DNA from: Ectobius pallidus
Taxonomy: Eukaryota; Arthropoda; Insecta; Blattodea; Ectobiidae
DNA length: 64,000 bases
Assembly: GCA_964059195.1 (NCBI GenBank)
Contig: CAXKWD010000001.1
Span: 155,732,532-155,796,531, forward strand
Direction of reading: 5' to 3'
Below, piece by piece: positions 25,991 to 39,127 of this stretch. The position numbers and the translations under genes are program-made. Position 1 is the stretch's first letter, and each line of letters begins with the position of its first letter. The notes beneath the pieces are model-generated. The model saw only the letters and a program-made list of their open reading frames with translations, made no database searches and was not told the DNA's origin.

Positions 25991-26420
25991 AAAAAAATAT
26001 TAGAAACATTTGCTAAAAATGCTAAATCGTGATCTGTTCGTCAAGAAATTTATATCTCTCTTGAAATTATGGAAAAGGCAAATAACCAACTGATATTGAA
26101 AATTCCTTCGCTATGATAAGGACTTGCAGACGTTTAATGCATGGGAATAAATTAAGTTCTTAAGTAATATTCTGAGCTAAACTAAATATTGGTTTGACTA
26201 CGTTAAAAACCATTTATTTTTTATGGACCAAATTCTCAAAGTTGAAATAGTTATTTATGCTGTTTAGAATTTAAAGAATTAATAGTTTCACAATAATAGT
26301 ATTAGTAGGAATAATAGTAAGTTAATTGTAGGGGTTGAAATTAAGGGGGGAAACGGATAATTAATTATTTGTACGAAAGAGAACAGAACAACAGTGATAT
26401 CTGGCGATATCCTCAATATA

Positions 26421-27067
26421 CCGTATTTTGCGTTCCATAAGACGCACCTTAATTTTAGGATGGAAATTTAAAGGAAAAGAAATTTAATGTGATTCTACAC
26501 GAAACATTTTAAAGGGGATAATATATTTCATTACATAAAAAAATTATAACCTTGTACAATGGGATCAGTGTAAACCACTTCTAACTTAAAATCTGCATTG
26601 CATGAAAATCTCGTCTGTACAGATGACATCGGGTAAATTTTCACTAAAGTGATTTCTCGTGAAAGACTCAAAATACGTTTATACCCTCCAACCCTCAATT
26701 CAGTAAGTGTAATTGGATAAGGCTGTTTAACAAGGCTGTTTAACAAGGCTGTTTAACCTTCATTTAAACCGCCTGGCGGAGACAACTCTTTTCGTATAAA
26801 AGAACTCAACATTCCTTTCTTTTCGCATTGTATACATGACTTCCAGCTACCCTTATTTTACGATTGTAATAAGTGCACTGATGTACAGTCTGTGCCAAAA
26901 TTTGTAACTATCTTACCGTTTACAACACCTTGTTTATAACTATGGTATTCTGGCTATATTTACCATATTTTAAATATTTTAAGTGTATTCGGACCATTAG
27001 ACGCACCCAACTTTTAAGGCTCTGTTTTCAAGGTAAAAATGTGCGTCTTATGGTCCGTAAAATACGG
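26421..27067. mobile_element. Tc1/mariner-type non-autonomous element, 647 bp
   Basis: The ends CCGTATTTTGCGTTCCATAA (26421) and, on the minus strand from 27067, CCGTATTTTACGGACCATAA are inverted repeats continuing through AGACGCAC. Each is bordered by TA (26419-26420, 27068-27069), consistent with TA target duplication. Inside are three exact tandem copies of a 13-bp unit AAGGCTGTTTAAC (26719-26757). No transposase frame is evident. Confidence 0.8.
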
Positions 27068-28060
27068 TAATCACTATAACGGATCAGTACTTTTTCTTTA
27101 CTCTTAATGGGCTTGCGCTTTATTTTACATCTCAGCCCGTGTAATGGAACTTGACATAGACGGAGTGTTCTGTTGCAAAATGTTTACGATCAAAAATAAC
27201 ATAAAATTATATAAATGGTGCTTTCAATTATTCCCATCAACCCTTTTCTGTGAAGAAAGTGTACAATGCTCTCTGCTTTTTACGTATATTTAAACACTTT
27301 TTTATATTTCGCTTTCCAAGTCGTCTTTTAGCATATCAGATATGTGACAATAGCTACTCACAAGAATAACACAATCAAACAGCACGTTCAGCGCTATTTA
27401 AAGTTATAATAATACAATATATAGTCATGGAAGTGAGATTAGAACTCTCCCACTCCCTCGCCCGGACTTCCACCGATTTACCTGACCTCCCCACCATTTA
27501 TCTAATTACACGTATTTAATACAACATAACAAGAGGAAATGTTTATCTGTTTTACTGTATTTATTTTTTACCACTGTTCTAAGATTCCAAACACTTAGTT
27601 GCAGAAAAAAAGATAATTGATGCAGCAATAGGTAAAATAGGTTTAAATTAAGAAAGCAGTGGTTGCACGACATTAGGGTATGGGATCAACATTAGTCCAG
27701 AAAAAAACTTGCCTGCAAGAAAGAAGATCTGATCTCAGAAGACTAATATTTTATTATTTTGTGGTACCACGATTTGCACTCATTAAATCAACGATGACTA
27801 TAATTTCAAAAAAATTATTGCTGCGTTGGGATTATTTCATAATGAAACAGGTCAATATAAGTATATCAGTCCATTAATACAATACCTGCAGCGTTACTTG
27901 TGTCATATCCAAAAACTCTAAAAATAAATAAATAAATATATATATCAATTATTTAAACAGATAAAATAAAAGGTACGGATATTTGTAATTTTGTGAAACA
28001 TTTACTTTATAGATGTAATTTACTTGTGTCTTCGTCCAATGGTCAAATTGTGTACAGGTA

Positions 28061-28312
28061 GGGGGGGGGGGGGGGAAGCGGACGGACTCTTGTAGCTGAT
28101 TTCAGAGCTATGTGATACATAAATAAATGTAAGAGATGTAACGGAAACGTTTGTTTTCACAAGCAATGCAAATTACGTGGTCTTATTTATCACTTCAAGC
28201 AATGTTCTTTTCAATACATTCCCTGCTATCCTGTGAATGCCGCTAGGCATGCGCAGTAGCTCATATCGGCAACTTAGATATTTTAGTCGGTCCGCTTTCC
28301 CCCCCCCCCCCC
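28061..28312. mobile_element. 252-bp inverted-repeat element with G15/C14 homopolymer ends
   Basis: The left end is a run of 15 G followed by AAGCGGACGGACT. The right end is AGTCGGTCCGCTTT followed by 14 C. The two are inverted repeats of about 28 bp. No clear target duplication was seen, so the superfamily is unassigned. The homopolymer ends could form G-quadruplexes and are prone to length error in sequencing. Confidence 0.7.
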
Positions 28313-29078
28313 ATTGTAAAGTATTTTGTTCTACTAAGAAATTAATCTTTCCGTTGTGATTATTCCCTCAGAAATTATATGAAGGATAGTTAACTAGTCA
28401 CTTATTCAACAAATTTAGGCTTTAATACTTTTTCACGATTTACGTGTCAGCACGAGAAACGTAATAACATCATGGCTGTGTACACAGAGCAATGTATTTC
28501 ATTTTCATTTTTAATCCGATAATGGGCATAGTTATAGTGTTTTTAATCATTAACAAGTGTTGATTTCTAAATCATAAGTGGGGGGAAAAAACATCTACCA
28601 ATAAATTGTTCCTTCTTATAAGTGCTATTATTATTTTGTTATTATTATTAGACTATTATTGTTATTATTGTTGCTATTATTAATATTAATATTATTTCTG
28701 AACGATTGTATGAAACATCAATGTTTCAAGAGCCGACGATAATTTGAAAGATAAAATTACTGAACGTAGAGTTAAGTCTGTCTTCCACAAAATCAACCAT
28801 ACTGCATGGAATGCAAAGCCACATTTTTCAATACTTTGTTTGAAAGCTTTTTGAAATACTGTTGCACAGAACTAAGAAATCGGTAGGAAATTAATAGAAA
28901 ACAATTTAAATATGAGTTCTTAGCATTCCAACACTGAAATAGTTTTATAATTTATAGTTTTGTGTATGTAAATTCAAGAAGCTAAAGCTTAGGTTTTCAA
29001 AAGCAATTAAAAAGATTACTTTTGTAAGATTTCTTTTAGATAGTTTCAGTAACAAAGAATATAAAAGGTCATTTTCTT

Positions 29079-29222
29079 ATTGCCATCTGACTGCTTTCTT
29101 ACATTTTATCTCCTAGTTAAGACGTTATTAGATATTTTACATTTTCTCGCAGTAATAAAGCAAGTCAGAATGATTTGTGTTGCCATCTGGTGGTAAAATA
29201 TTAAAATGTAAGAACAGATGAC
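29079..29222. mobile_element. Possible small foldback element, about 144 bp
   Basis: The arms GCCATCTGACTGCTTTCTTA with CATTTTAT, and AAAATGTAAGAACAGATG, are imperfect inverse copies. The phrase TTGCCATCTG also recurs directly inside (29182). Weakly supported. Confidence 0.4.
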
Positions 29223-31213
29223 AAGCTGTGGACAATCCATTAGGATTTGTGGCTGACTCACAAATTAACAAAACCCATAAATTTCTTTGAAATATTACTC
29301 TTTTCTAGTAAACAATAAAAAAACTGAAGATCTCACCGCGCGCCACACGAACAAAACACGGGCGCGCAATGCCTTCCTGCATTCCAAAGCTCCAATGTTA
29401 TTGTTCTTCAAGTGATGTCTCTGTTTCAAAGACGCTAGGGGGCATCCTCAGATGTTATCTATGATATATCTACCGTTTTAATTAAACCTGCTGGAGTACT
29501 TCTTAGTGCTTGTTGTCATTCTAGGCGTTAATATGACACTTTAAACGTCAGGCATTCAAAGATAACTTCAAGTGTGGAACCTTGACAGACCATAGTGAAT
29601 ATTTTGAAAAAAGGCCAAATTGAAGATAGAAATTCAACTTTTAGGGAATATTATGATGCCCAGTTGCTGAAAGTTTGTTTCTTTGACAACACATAAATAA
29701 TTAAGAAATTTTTGAAAACATATTTTTTTCTAAAAAAATATTGTATTATGATGCTGGTTTAAGCAATTTTTTTACTAACTGGCACCGAATCATATTGCAT
29801 TAAATCTTAGATATTATTCTCAAACACGTGATTAACACTGTGCCTCAGTAAAAGTGAGTTAAATTGGTATAGAACACGTAGGAGTAACTAATAAATCAGC
29901 TGTACTAATAAGACTAAGATGAAGAGATCGTCCAGAGGAAAATCCTTGTGTTTAGTACAGGAATAGTATTATAAATTCTAAGCTTATTCCTGGCAGTGGT
30001 TAGGCATAAGTAAAACATTGACATCGTTTTTATTCCGCATTCGTTTGTCCAATGTATGAATGTTAAAAATGATCACTATACATGTACTCCGTTAATACCG
30101 TAAGTTATGGACTGACTGTTCTAAATATCGTTTTTTGTAATATGATGTTACAACAATCAAAATACCGAGTTGAAATAATAATTTTTTTCTAGTCTTTTGT
30201 AATTTTTAAACGACTAAAGCATGAAAGGTGGTCTATATTCCATGAAACCAGATCACCTTTCAACAGCTTAATTCGCAATAAAATTTGGATTTATATAGGG
30301 ACGAAGTTCTTGTGCTTCGATTAGGTTGTAAATTTATTAAGTACGTTAAATTGGAACTGTATTACCACATTCTTTGGCTACAAAGGTGGTGTTTAAAATA
30401 CTGGGAATAGTGAGATTCTTTTATGACCACGGGGATGGACAGACTTGTGGCCAGGGCGTCATGATTAACTCGCCTGCTTGTATTTGCATATAAATGCGCT
30501 ACTGGAGCAATCTCCCGGGAGGGAGAAGAACTAATCTCCGCCTGATAAAAGAGAAACATAAGCCATGACGTATATCATGTAGTCATGGCAACTCCAACAA
30601 TGCAAAGGCTAAACAAAAGCAATAGAGAAATAATAAATAATGGGGTGAGAAAATAGAATTTAAATAAAATTAAGATCCCTTTCTTTAACAAAGGACTGGT
30701 CATTCAGAGCAGGGTGCATGAACTGTTCCTTTTCATCGAATTTTCACTCCTCATAAATTTTCTTTCCCAAGCAGCTTATAGGATTCTAGTTTTGAAAAAC
30801 TGTACACGTCTACCTGTCTAAATATTTCATTCTACTGATTATACAATTTATAATACTTATCTATGTCTTCCACTGTTGAATATTTCTCTAAACCCGATAT
30901 GCCCTGAGCTACTGTTCCGTTACATAAATTAATTTACAATTTTAAAATACTTTGTTTATTTTACTTTCAAATTCTTGTATCATGTTCCTATGCAAACATT
31001 ACTCTTACTAATGAAAATAAATGCAACATTACAAAGCACAAAGAGATGAATACTTAGCCTATAACACATAACTATTAAATCAAGCTCTGTCAAAATAAAA
31101 ACAAAAACCTCGCTCTTTTTTTATACATAACATAGGCGCCGATTTAAGAGTAAGCCCAAAACAAAACAGAAGGTAAGTAAACTCCAGTTTTAAAATCGCC
31201 ATCAACATGTTAG

Positions 31214-32325
31214 GAAACAACGGCGCTCGATACACCCGTAAAGTACAAAGAATGGGCTCACCCTGCAAGAAACATTCCAATATTACTAAAAGATGATCAC
31301 AAAAACTACTGCGTCCAAATCTATACAGACGGAAGCAAAACGGAATCAGGAGTGGGAAGCGGAGTCGCAGTTTACATTAACACAGAATTAACACATCAAT
31401 TACGTTACAGGCTAGATTCAAGATGCTCAAACAATCAGGCCGAACAGCTAGCCATACTAAAAGGTCTTGAAGTTCTAAGCACCATAGACAACGCAACTGA
31501 GAAATCAGTAGCTGTACACACGGACAGTAAAATAACCATGGATCTCCTGCAAAATAATGCCAAACATATTAACCTCATAGAAGAGATAAAAATGCACGTA
31601 GAGACGCTAACCCACAGTGGTTGGGAAATTCATTTTACATGGATTAAAGCGCATGCAGGGTTTGCAGGAAACGAACTTGCGGATATGTTGGCCAAACAAG
31701 CAACAACAGACTTAGAACTGGAAATAGTGTACACTTCAATACCGATAAGCACAATAAAACGCGAACTGTGTGAAGAAAGTGTTCAGGCATGGGAAACCGA
31801 GTGGCATAAAACGGTAAATGGAAGAACAACAAAATCATATTTTCCAACCGTGAAACACAGACTAAACAAATCCCTGAGGTTAAACCACAATATCACAGCT
31901 ATGTTGACAGGGCATGGTAGGTTCGGCGAATATTTTCACCGTTTTAAAATTAAGGAAGATTCAACTTGCGTGTGTACCAGAAATTCGCAATCAGTGGACC
32001 ACTTACTGTGGGAGTGTGAACTACTGAACTCGGAAAGAGCTCAATTCAGAAAGCACATCTTGGAAACTTTTAAGTGTTGGCCCGTTGAGAAAAGTGAACT
32101 GATACAAAAAAATCTAAAGCAATTCGTACAATTTGTGAACAAAATAAATTTTGAAGCTCTACAAACAAACCAAATACATAATTCAGGATAATATTTATAA
32201 GTGTACATATGTAGATATTTTTGAGTAGTTGAGATAAAAGGAATGCATGTAGTATTGCTGCATTGCAATAGAGCATGTTGTTTAATAAAGATAATAATAA
32301 AAAAAAATAATAAAATTAAAAAAAT
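31214..32325 (+). mobile_element. 5'-truncated non-LTR retrotransposon (LINE) with RNase H and C-terminal zinc knuckle
   Basis: A single frame runs from just after a stop at 31211 to TAA at 32189-32191, longer than the apparent start near 31352. It encodes the tail of a LINE polyprotein. RNase H motifs appear in order: IYTDGSK (31319-31339), NNQAEQLAILKGLE, VHTDSK, and KAHAGFAGNELADMLAK, so all four catalytic acidic positions are present. A Cys/His cluster CVC-X10-H-X4-C follows, as in RT-RNase H LINEs of the I/R1/LOA type. The reverse transcriptase is missing. An AATAAA at 32284 and an A-rich tail to about 32325 mark the 3' end. The frame has no stop or frameshift, so the copy looks fairly young. 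No target-site duplication was found. Confidence 0.85.
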
Positions 32326-35300
32326 GCTATTAACCACTCATCATCACCTCTGGTAACGCGCTCTCTATTTTAATCACGTTTCATTTTATTTTCCTTCATT
32401 GGCAAATTAGCAATTAAGCTTATTATAAAAATGCAACATACAGGCTAATACGTGAAGTTGAGCAAACATACGGTATATTAATATTAATTTTCCATGATAT
32501 TTAATTTTAACACAAAAAAATTAACATTCTCCGTGACGAAATAAATTTCAAGTATCTTCAGACTTAAAGAAAACTCATATAAACGCTATGGAATCCCAAT
32601 TATTCTTCCTTGTAATGTTTAAAAGATTGTCATGTTGTTTAGATCATATTTTTACCAGTTCAAGTATAACCGCTAAGTATGTTCAATAACGTATGTAGTA
32701 TGTTTGGTCAAAATATTTTTCTAATGTTAAGAATCTGACGTGGTAACATATTTCTGCTTGTGGGGCACTATGGTCACGTAGTTGGCGTGACTGCCCTAGA
32801 AGTAGGGAGATGTACAAGAGAAAAACACCAGCCGTAAATCTACTGTTGAACAGGTAAGATCCTAAGATTTTTTTTAGAATAGTGGAAAAGGGGCAAGGTT
32901 CCTGGTTAGCATAGGCCTATGTATAATTATGACCAATTATTTCTAGGGTTTGATTTGTGTGCCCGTAAATTATATATTTTTTGTCATTTCTTTGGTGATC
33001 CATAACTCTCGTTATTTGCATTATAGGCTACTCATATTTTGGGCTGCATATGCTTATTCATTAATATATTATGATTTAGGCTTACCAACAACAATCGGTA
33101 CGTGACTTTTGGGGCCTGTAGACTAATATAAATTGTGATGTATGAGTGAATGAATTATTGTTTGGTGTAGGTTTAAAAATAAATAAATAAAAAAATATAT
33201 AAAAATAAAAAATAAATAAAAAAGTGACAAAATACAAGAAAACTGTTAGGCTTGACTAATGGCGATAGAGTTCAAGGATAAAATTACAAGATTTTAACAT
33301 GTAGCATAGCCCAGCAAAGACCATCGAGAGATCAATGAAAGATACGCCTAAAACAAATTAGGTGATAAGAAGCATGGATGCTGAAATGCAGACATAATAA
33401 TGAAAGCTGACAGCTTACTTTAGCTTGTACTTAGTGTAAACTAACATTTTACAACGTCCGAAGGATTTACTATGAACACCAACCTCAACCACGCTATTAG
33501 GGAACTTCTTCACATAAATTCTGTTGAAACCACTGGTTCATGAACAGGAAATTTCATTTAAAAGGAATGAGATAACCAAACATTTTTTCTTCAGATGATA
33601 ATAGATTACATCTAAATAGGCTCAATCACTGTCTAACAAGCGCAATATCGATCGTAAAAATCGAAAAAAGTTGTCAAGAACGAGAAGAACTAAATGCTTA
33701 TTTGTAAGATTTTACTCTACAGCGAGATCTAATCTAAACTTCTATTTTTTCATGGCATTAACAAATGAAAAGAATGTTCTTAAAAACGCTTCATGTCTCT
33801 CCGACCTGTACTTTATGTGTCCTTGTCTCCATATTCTTCTACATCTAACACCCACGGTAAACCTAAGATGACACTAGTAGCGTGACAAGCCATGTGGAGT
33901 AGAATTCTAGTTTACAGGACAGCTGATCGTTCGAGTATTTTACGAAAGCAAACCATCTCTTCGAAATCAGCTAACTTATGATATATAAAAATATTTAGCC
34001 TTCTATTAAGAGCAAAATATAGGTATATATCTCATGAGACGTAATTTTGCCTCTTTGTAAGTGGTAATGTTACCGATACTAGTGTATACCAGTGTGTGTT
34101 CCCTATTACAGGCCTTGGAGGCCCAGATGGTTCCAGGAGGTTGAGGCTCCCAGATTTTTAGACGTTCGGAAATGAAGACTGTCAACCTTACGCACCGGTC
34201 GCCTTTACCCTCAGGATTGCTCCTGGTACTCATTTCTGTTAGAGGATGAGTCGATCCCAGGGCCATAGTGCCACCAGAAGGATTAAACCAATTGAAAAAC
34301 TCCAACGACCTCATCGGGGATCGAACCCGCGACCTTCCGGTTTCTAGCGCAGCTTCTCAACTACTACGTTACGGCGTACCCCCAGTGTATACCAGTACTA
34401 CAACTATATCTGAACTGCACGGGAGGTGTCGACTAAGGTTGTTTTCCGCAAGCATCTAATGAGGTACTTCCAGAATTTTCTCAGTTCCTTGACTTTCTCA
34501 TTATCTGTAGTCATAGAGATGGTTAATAGCCTACAGTGGGACAATGAGAGAGGCAGAGAATGGATGTTAGCATACCTGAATTGGAATACATCCATGTTTT
34601 TTTTTAATAAGTAATAGAATTACATTAAGTAATAAAGTGTATTATATTTATTTTCTTGCTGGGCTGTTTATAGAGTCTTACGATCACTTTAATGTAATGA
34701 ATTTATCCTTAACTGAATATATACATGTAGGCCTATATAATACATAAATGCATATAGGCTAAAGCCTACATAGCCTACATTACGTACATACATGCATATA
34801 TATACTTTTAGTAGGATTCTATTATTCTTTTAATTACCCATATATTTAGACTTAGATATTAGACAAAGTTCATGAAAATGTGTATTCGATTAAGCAATGT
34901 ATGAAGAAACAAAATAGCAAAGCAAGAAGGGAAAAGATTACCTATTTAATAGTATCAAATAGAAAAGCAATTGTTGGTATTGTATGTACCTAATTACTAT
35001 TTGGTTTGGCACTGATATATTGACAGTAATCAATGACTATTATAGCCCACAGCGATACGATAATTATTTTATACCTGAGTTTGCTTTCTACTCGGAATCT
35101 GCAAGAATATTACAGTAAATATTACTCTGTGAATTTAAAACATAGATTACCGTTGTAAAAGCGGGGATATCTGGGTAAATAGTAGTGTAGTGGTGGGTTC
35201 GACCAAGACTTAGGCCAACATTTAAGTGAGATATTTCAAATAAACTATATTTTTCATTCTCTCTATAATAATGTACAAAACTGTTTTAAAATACATCAGA

Positions 35301-36516
35301 TATCTATTCCCTTAATGGATACCAATATAGGAGTAAAGTTTCCTGAGCTTACTGATTAGTGATTATCAAAAGAAGTATCCTCGTAACTAGGAAGTGTTTA
35401 CGACGGAACCTCTGTGAGGTGCAAGATGTAATTATTTTATAATAGGGTATTTACAAACAAAGGTACAAATCAACATAATGCTCAAATGACGAGCACCTGG
35501 CTCAATTCACATGAGATCTCAGAAATACGAAAATTGAAAAAGAGCTTATTTAGCCATTCTTCCTATTATTCTTTCAAATCCGCAAATTGAGCAATAATGC
35601 AAGTCATATGCACAAAAAAAACCTTTACAATACATTAAAAACTGGTTGAAAATCTAGTCAGGCAAGGGAAATTCTGTTCAGTTGAACCGACACGACACTT
35701 GTGTCATCTATGGAGCGGTGAGAAAGTATATAAGAAGAGATTATGATGACAAGACCACATTCATTGCGATCCAAGTGCCATGAAGTGGCGTTTAGAAGCA
35801 TTCCTTCCACTTACTTAATACGGTCAAGTGTTACAGTTCCTCAGATACTAAGAATCGATTTTAAGAATGTTAAATTCATGATTACCATGTCAATGTCAGC
35901 GTGAGAAATATTTTTGTCGACATTAACTGCGTTTAAATAACGAGTCCGGAAAATTATTGTGTTTACTGGAATGTCAACAGTCAAGAAGCTTATAAAGAAG
36001 AGGCAACAGTTTGTAGAGTAAACGAAAAAGATGCTCGCGACATTAACTAGTAATTGAATTACTAGAACATATTAGTATCTACATACTTGGTCGCAGATTG
36101 TTATGCTTTTATAAAAGGTATTTTAGCCTTTTATATCCGTGGAATAGCCATTTTTAGGTTTTAAACAACGATGTAGTAGTATTAATAAAACATTAATATT
36201 AACAACGAAAATTGTATTATAATTTTGACACAGACCCTCCTACACTTCTCTGTCGTCGGTTGGCAACTTGTTATTTGAAAGTTGAAAGGACAATGGATTA
36301 CTTGCAGATTTCAAAGTATTGAAGCCGGCTCAAGTTTCATCTCCTGCGACGGCGAGGCAGAAAATTTTCGAGGAATGAAGACAAGCGACAAAGTGACATA
36401 TACATTGTTAATTTCAGTGTCTTGTATAAATTTATTTTTATTATATCTTTTGTTAATATGAACCATTTTTCTTTGCATTAAATGGAAAATCTATTTAAAA
36501 ATCGTGTTTTTCTGCA
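32326..36516. other. No gene seen outside the SINE
   Basis: Includes an A/T-only stretch (AAATAAATAAAAAAATATAT type) at 33177-33225 and otherwise AT-rich DNA with no recognisable coding motif. Confidence 0.5.
34094..34383 (-). mobile_element. tRNA-derived SINE, family B, complete copy
   Basis: The 290-bp body is flanked by an exact 13-bp duplication AGTGTATACCAGT (34081-34093 and 34384-34396). On the minus strand the head has a consensus A-box TAGTTGAGAAG and B-box GGTTCGATCCC, spaced as in a tRNA. Open frames of 60-100 codons across it arise from the SINE sequence. A related head fragment is at 6336-6475. Confidence 0.92.
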
Positions 36517-36610
36517 GAAGTCCTCTTTAGCCCCAAGTTTTTCAGTAAAAGTCCTCTTTAGCCTCTAGTTTTCCAGTAGAAGTCCTCTTTAGTCCCTTTT
36601 AGGCCCTTCA
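36517..36610. repeat. 31-bp minisatellite, three copies
   Basis: AGTCCTCTTTAGCC recurs at 36519, 36550 and 36581 with linked TTTTCAGTA spacers; a shorter, diverged repeat (TTTAGGCCCTTCAG, TTTAGCCCTTTTTAGG) continues to about 36632. Confidence 0.85.
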
Positions 36611-36974
36611 GTCCGATTTAGCCCTTTTTAGGTTCTCCAAGATCCATATATTCGGAAGTTATGGGTATGAAAAGGAAAAATACGTTAAAATGTTCTAATT
36701 AGGAAGTTGGGGCAAAAATAGGTTAAAAACCTTCAAATCCGGGCCCTACTATACCATCATATGAAAATATAAACGAAGTGCGGCTATGCAAGGAACTGAA
36801 TTAACAAGAGAGCTCTGTATTAATTATTGTTCTTGCACATGTTGTTTTACCAAGACAAATAATTACAATACCTGGGCCACCTCCGAGGAAAACACGAGCA
36901 CTCAGGAAGAGACACACCAGTCGCACATACACTCATGCCGAACAAGGCGCAGATGGGATGGATAATGACGTCCA

Positions 36975-37314
36975 CAAATCTGGCGAGTATGGCGGATATG
37001 GGAGGCACTAGAAGCGAATGTCATCGATGTTTTTCATGCTTGCACGAGCAACATGAGGACGGGCATTATCATGTTGAAGCAAAACCCTGGACTCAGCAAT
37101 CTCCTTCGCTTTGGCATCATCAGACTTCCACATCTTTGGTCCATTAAAGGAACACCTTGGAGGGCAGAAGTTCAAATCTCATTAAGACGTCCAATCGAAG
37201 GTGCACAAGTGGCTACAGCGTCAACAAAAATAATTTTTCTCACGCGGTATCGAAGCACTTCCTATCAGATGGCGTAAGTGCATTGAACTGGGAGGGGACT
37301 ATGTGGAAAAATAA
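36975..37314 (+). pseudogene. Dead DD34D mariner transposase fragment with an internal inversion
   Basis: The plus strand from 37111 to the stop at 37312-37314 keeps one frame with two internal stops. It contains SDFHIFGPLKEHLGG and RWRKCIELGGDYVEK, the conserved C-terminal end of mariner transposases. The piece that should precede it lies on the minus strand at about 36975-37110: LLQHDNARPHVA (37073 downward) and, after one stop, PYSPDL ending at 36975. Flipping that segment joins YSPDL to ASSDFHIF and leaves exactly 34 residues between the catalytic Asp of HDN and that of SDF, the diagnostic mariner spacing. The gene cannot make protein. Sequence left of 36975 was not recognised as mariner, so the left breakpoint context is unclear. 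Confidence 0.85.
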
Positions 37315-37696
37315 TGTACAAGCAAACATTCTTCCTGCAGTAAAATAGTGGGAAAAAAATTAATTGCAGTTTTCATTTGATTATCCCTCGTATAAAAGAA
37401 GAGCCTGAAACTGTCAAGTTCATCTAGCAAATTTGATTATATTCCGTGGTTACAATAATAGATATATAACAAGTTGATATAATTATTCACATGTGTGGTA
37501 AATTGTGAGGTAAGAAGTGTGGTAAGTAGTGCGGTAAGGAGCCAAAAGAGGCAGGTGTGTTAGGTTACCTGCACTGGATGTAAGAAATTCGAGTTTCCAC
37601 CATAAGAGCATGATCGATGAATGATGGATAAAAAACACTATCGTAGAAAAATTGTAACTCCAAATAGGAGAGAAGGAGGATAAGTTAAGGTAGCCT

Positions 37697-37754
<58 letters not shown>

Positions 37755-39127
37755 GTAAGGCGATGTTTCGTGAGATGTTGTACGTCACACGGTAGAGTGT
37801 GGCATCTCCAGTTATGGACACATGATTTGGTAGCATTGTGATGTACGGTTGAACGAATAGAGGCGATGATAATTTAGTTGTGAATCACCGCCGTGCAGAA
37901 TGGACATGACAAGATGTGAACAGTATTCTAATGTCAAAATATTCACTATCCGAGGGAGAAATGCCAGAGAATTCCACAAGGAACTGGTGGAAGCTTTGGG
38001 GAATAATGCTCATCCGTATCGAGCTTTAAGGAATCATGGAGCTAATACATGTGCTTCCTAGCTTCCACCTACCCAAATACATTACAGTGGCACGATGCAG
38101 TCGCCTATGGGTGTTTATGGGTGTCTGTTTCCTTCACTATCCTACATCTAGTGCTCATAATTTGCATTTTACATGCATTTCATACCCTGCCCTTTCATTA
38201 GTAGGCTAAATAACAAAATTTGTAAATGGCCTACATTTTCAAAAGAAAAATTAGTTGCCATGACTTATGCCCCATCTCTCGTATAACATTCATATAACTC
38301 AAGAAAGCTTTGCATTGACTATAATTTATACATGAGTCTAATTGAAGCATTTTCAAGAGCTCAGCCCTATCGCCCTATCCAGACTGGGATGGGGTTTAAC
38401 AGTCTCACCTCCGTGAGAGCCTGAACGTGCAGGTGGGCGTCCGTGCGGAGACAAGGGGATTCAATTACCAGACCAGCTTCCTCATGGAACAATGCAGATA
38501 AAGCGGGATGTGATGGAGATAACACACACAATAACAACCACGGTCAAGACGGATTATACGGCACCTCTACCTCACATTGTTTTTATATTCTCAGGTTTAT
38601 CTTCGTGCATCCAGAACTTACCTGTTTATTTCTTTGTCGGATTCTTCACATAGACTATGATTAATTTAAAATTGGTAAGTTCATATTTATTAAAATATTA
38701 TCAAAGCAACAAAAAATTATTGACAAAAAATCATGCTATGTGCAGTAAAAAGTAAAGTTTCACAATAAAATTATTTTCTCATGTTTGGTGTAAAATGTGG
38801 CATTATTTGTCTTCAATATTGTAATCAAATGTCATAATATTAACTCTCCAAATATTATTTTCTTCTTCGCTCAAATAAACGCATTTTTATTTTATTTCAT
38901 GAAAAATACCTGTTCTGACTTGTTTGAAAGTGATAAAGTTAAGATTAAGCCTACAGGTAAAGACTCGTCAGATCGTTTTAAACAAGCATGGGTTTTGTAA
39001 AACAGAAGTTTCTTACAATTCATACCAGTGGCGTAACGAAGAACGATTGGGCCCCCCCCCTGCAAAGTTTAGTTTGGACATCCTAACAAAATTAAAATAT
39101 TTCATTTCCATCAGGTAGGAGTTATAA
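37315..39127. other. No gene seen; mariner 3' flank and simple repeats
   Basis: The first 100 bases are probably mariner 3' untranslated end, but its terminal repeat could not be matched to a left end. At 39028 CAGTGGCGTAACGAAG followed by a C10 run resembles a hAT end without a partner. Confidence 0.45.
37698..37751. repeat. (TC)n microsatellite
   Basis: More than 20 CT dinucleotides, nearly uninterrupted. Confidence 0.95.

Larger units (their letters stand above)
27070..31213. other. No gene seen outside listed repeats
   Basis: AT-rich DNA with a TTATTATTATT-type run near 28630-28690. A short hairpin (GAAAGGTGGTCT/AGATCACCTTTC) is at 30221-30275. Frames up to 66 codons are unremarkable. 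Confidence 0.5.

Noticed and set aside
34006..34314. 102-codon minus-strand frame
   Set aside because: It lies within a complete tRNA-derived SINE bounded by a target duplication.
39028..39060. CAGTGGCGTAACGAAG plus a C-run as a hAT left end
   Set aside because: No matching inverted end or 8-bp duplication was found nearby, so only the resemblance remains.
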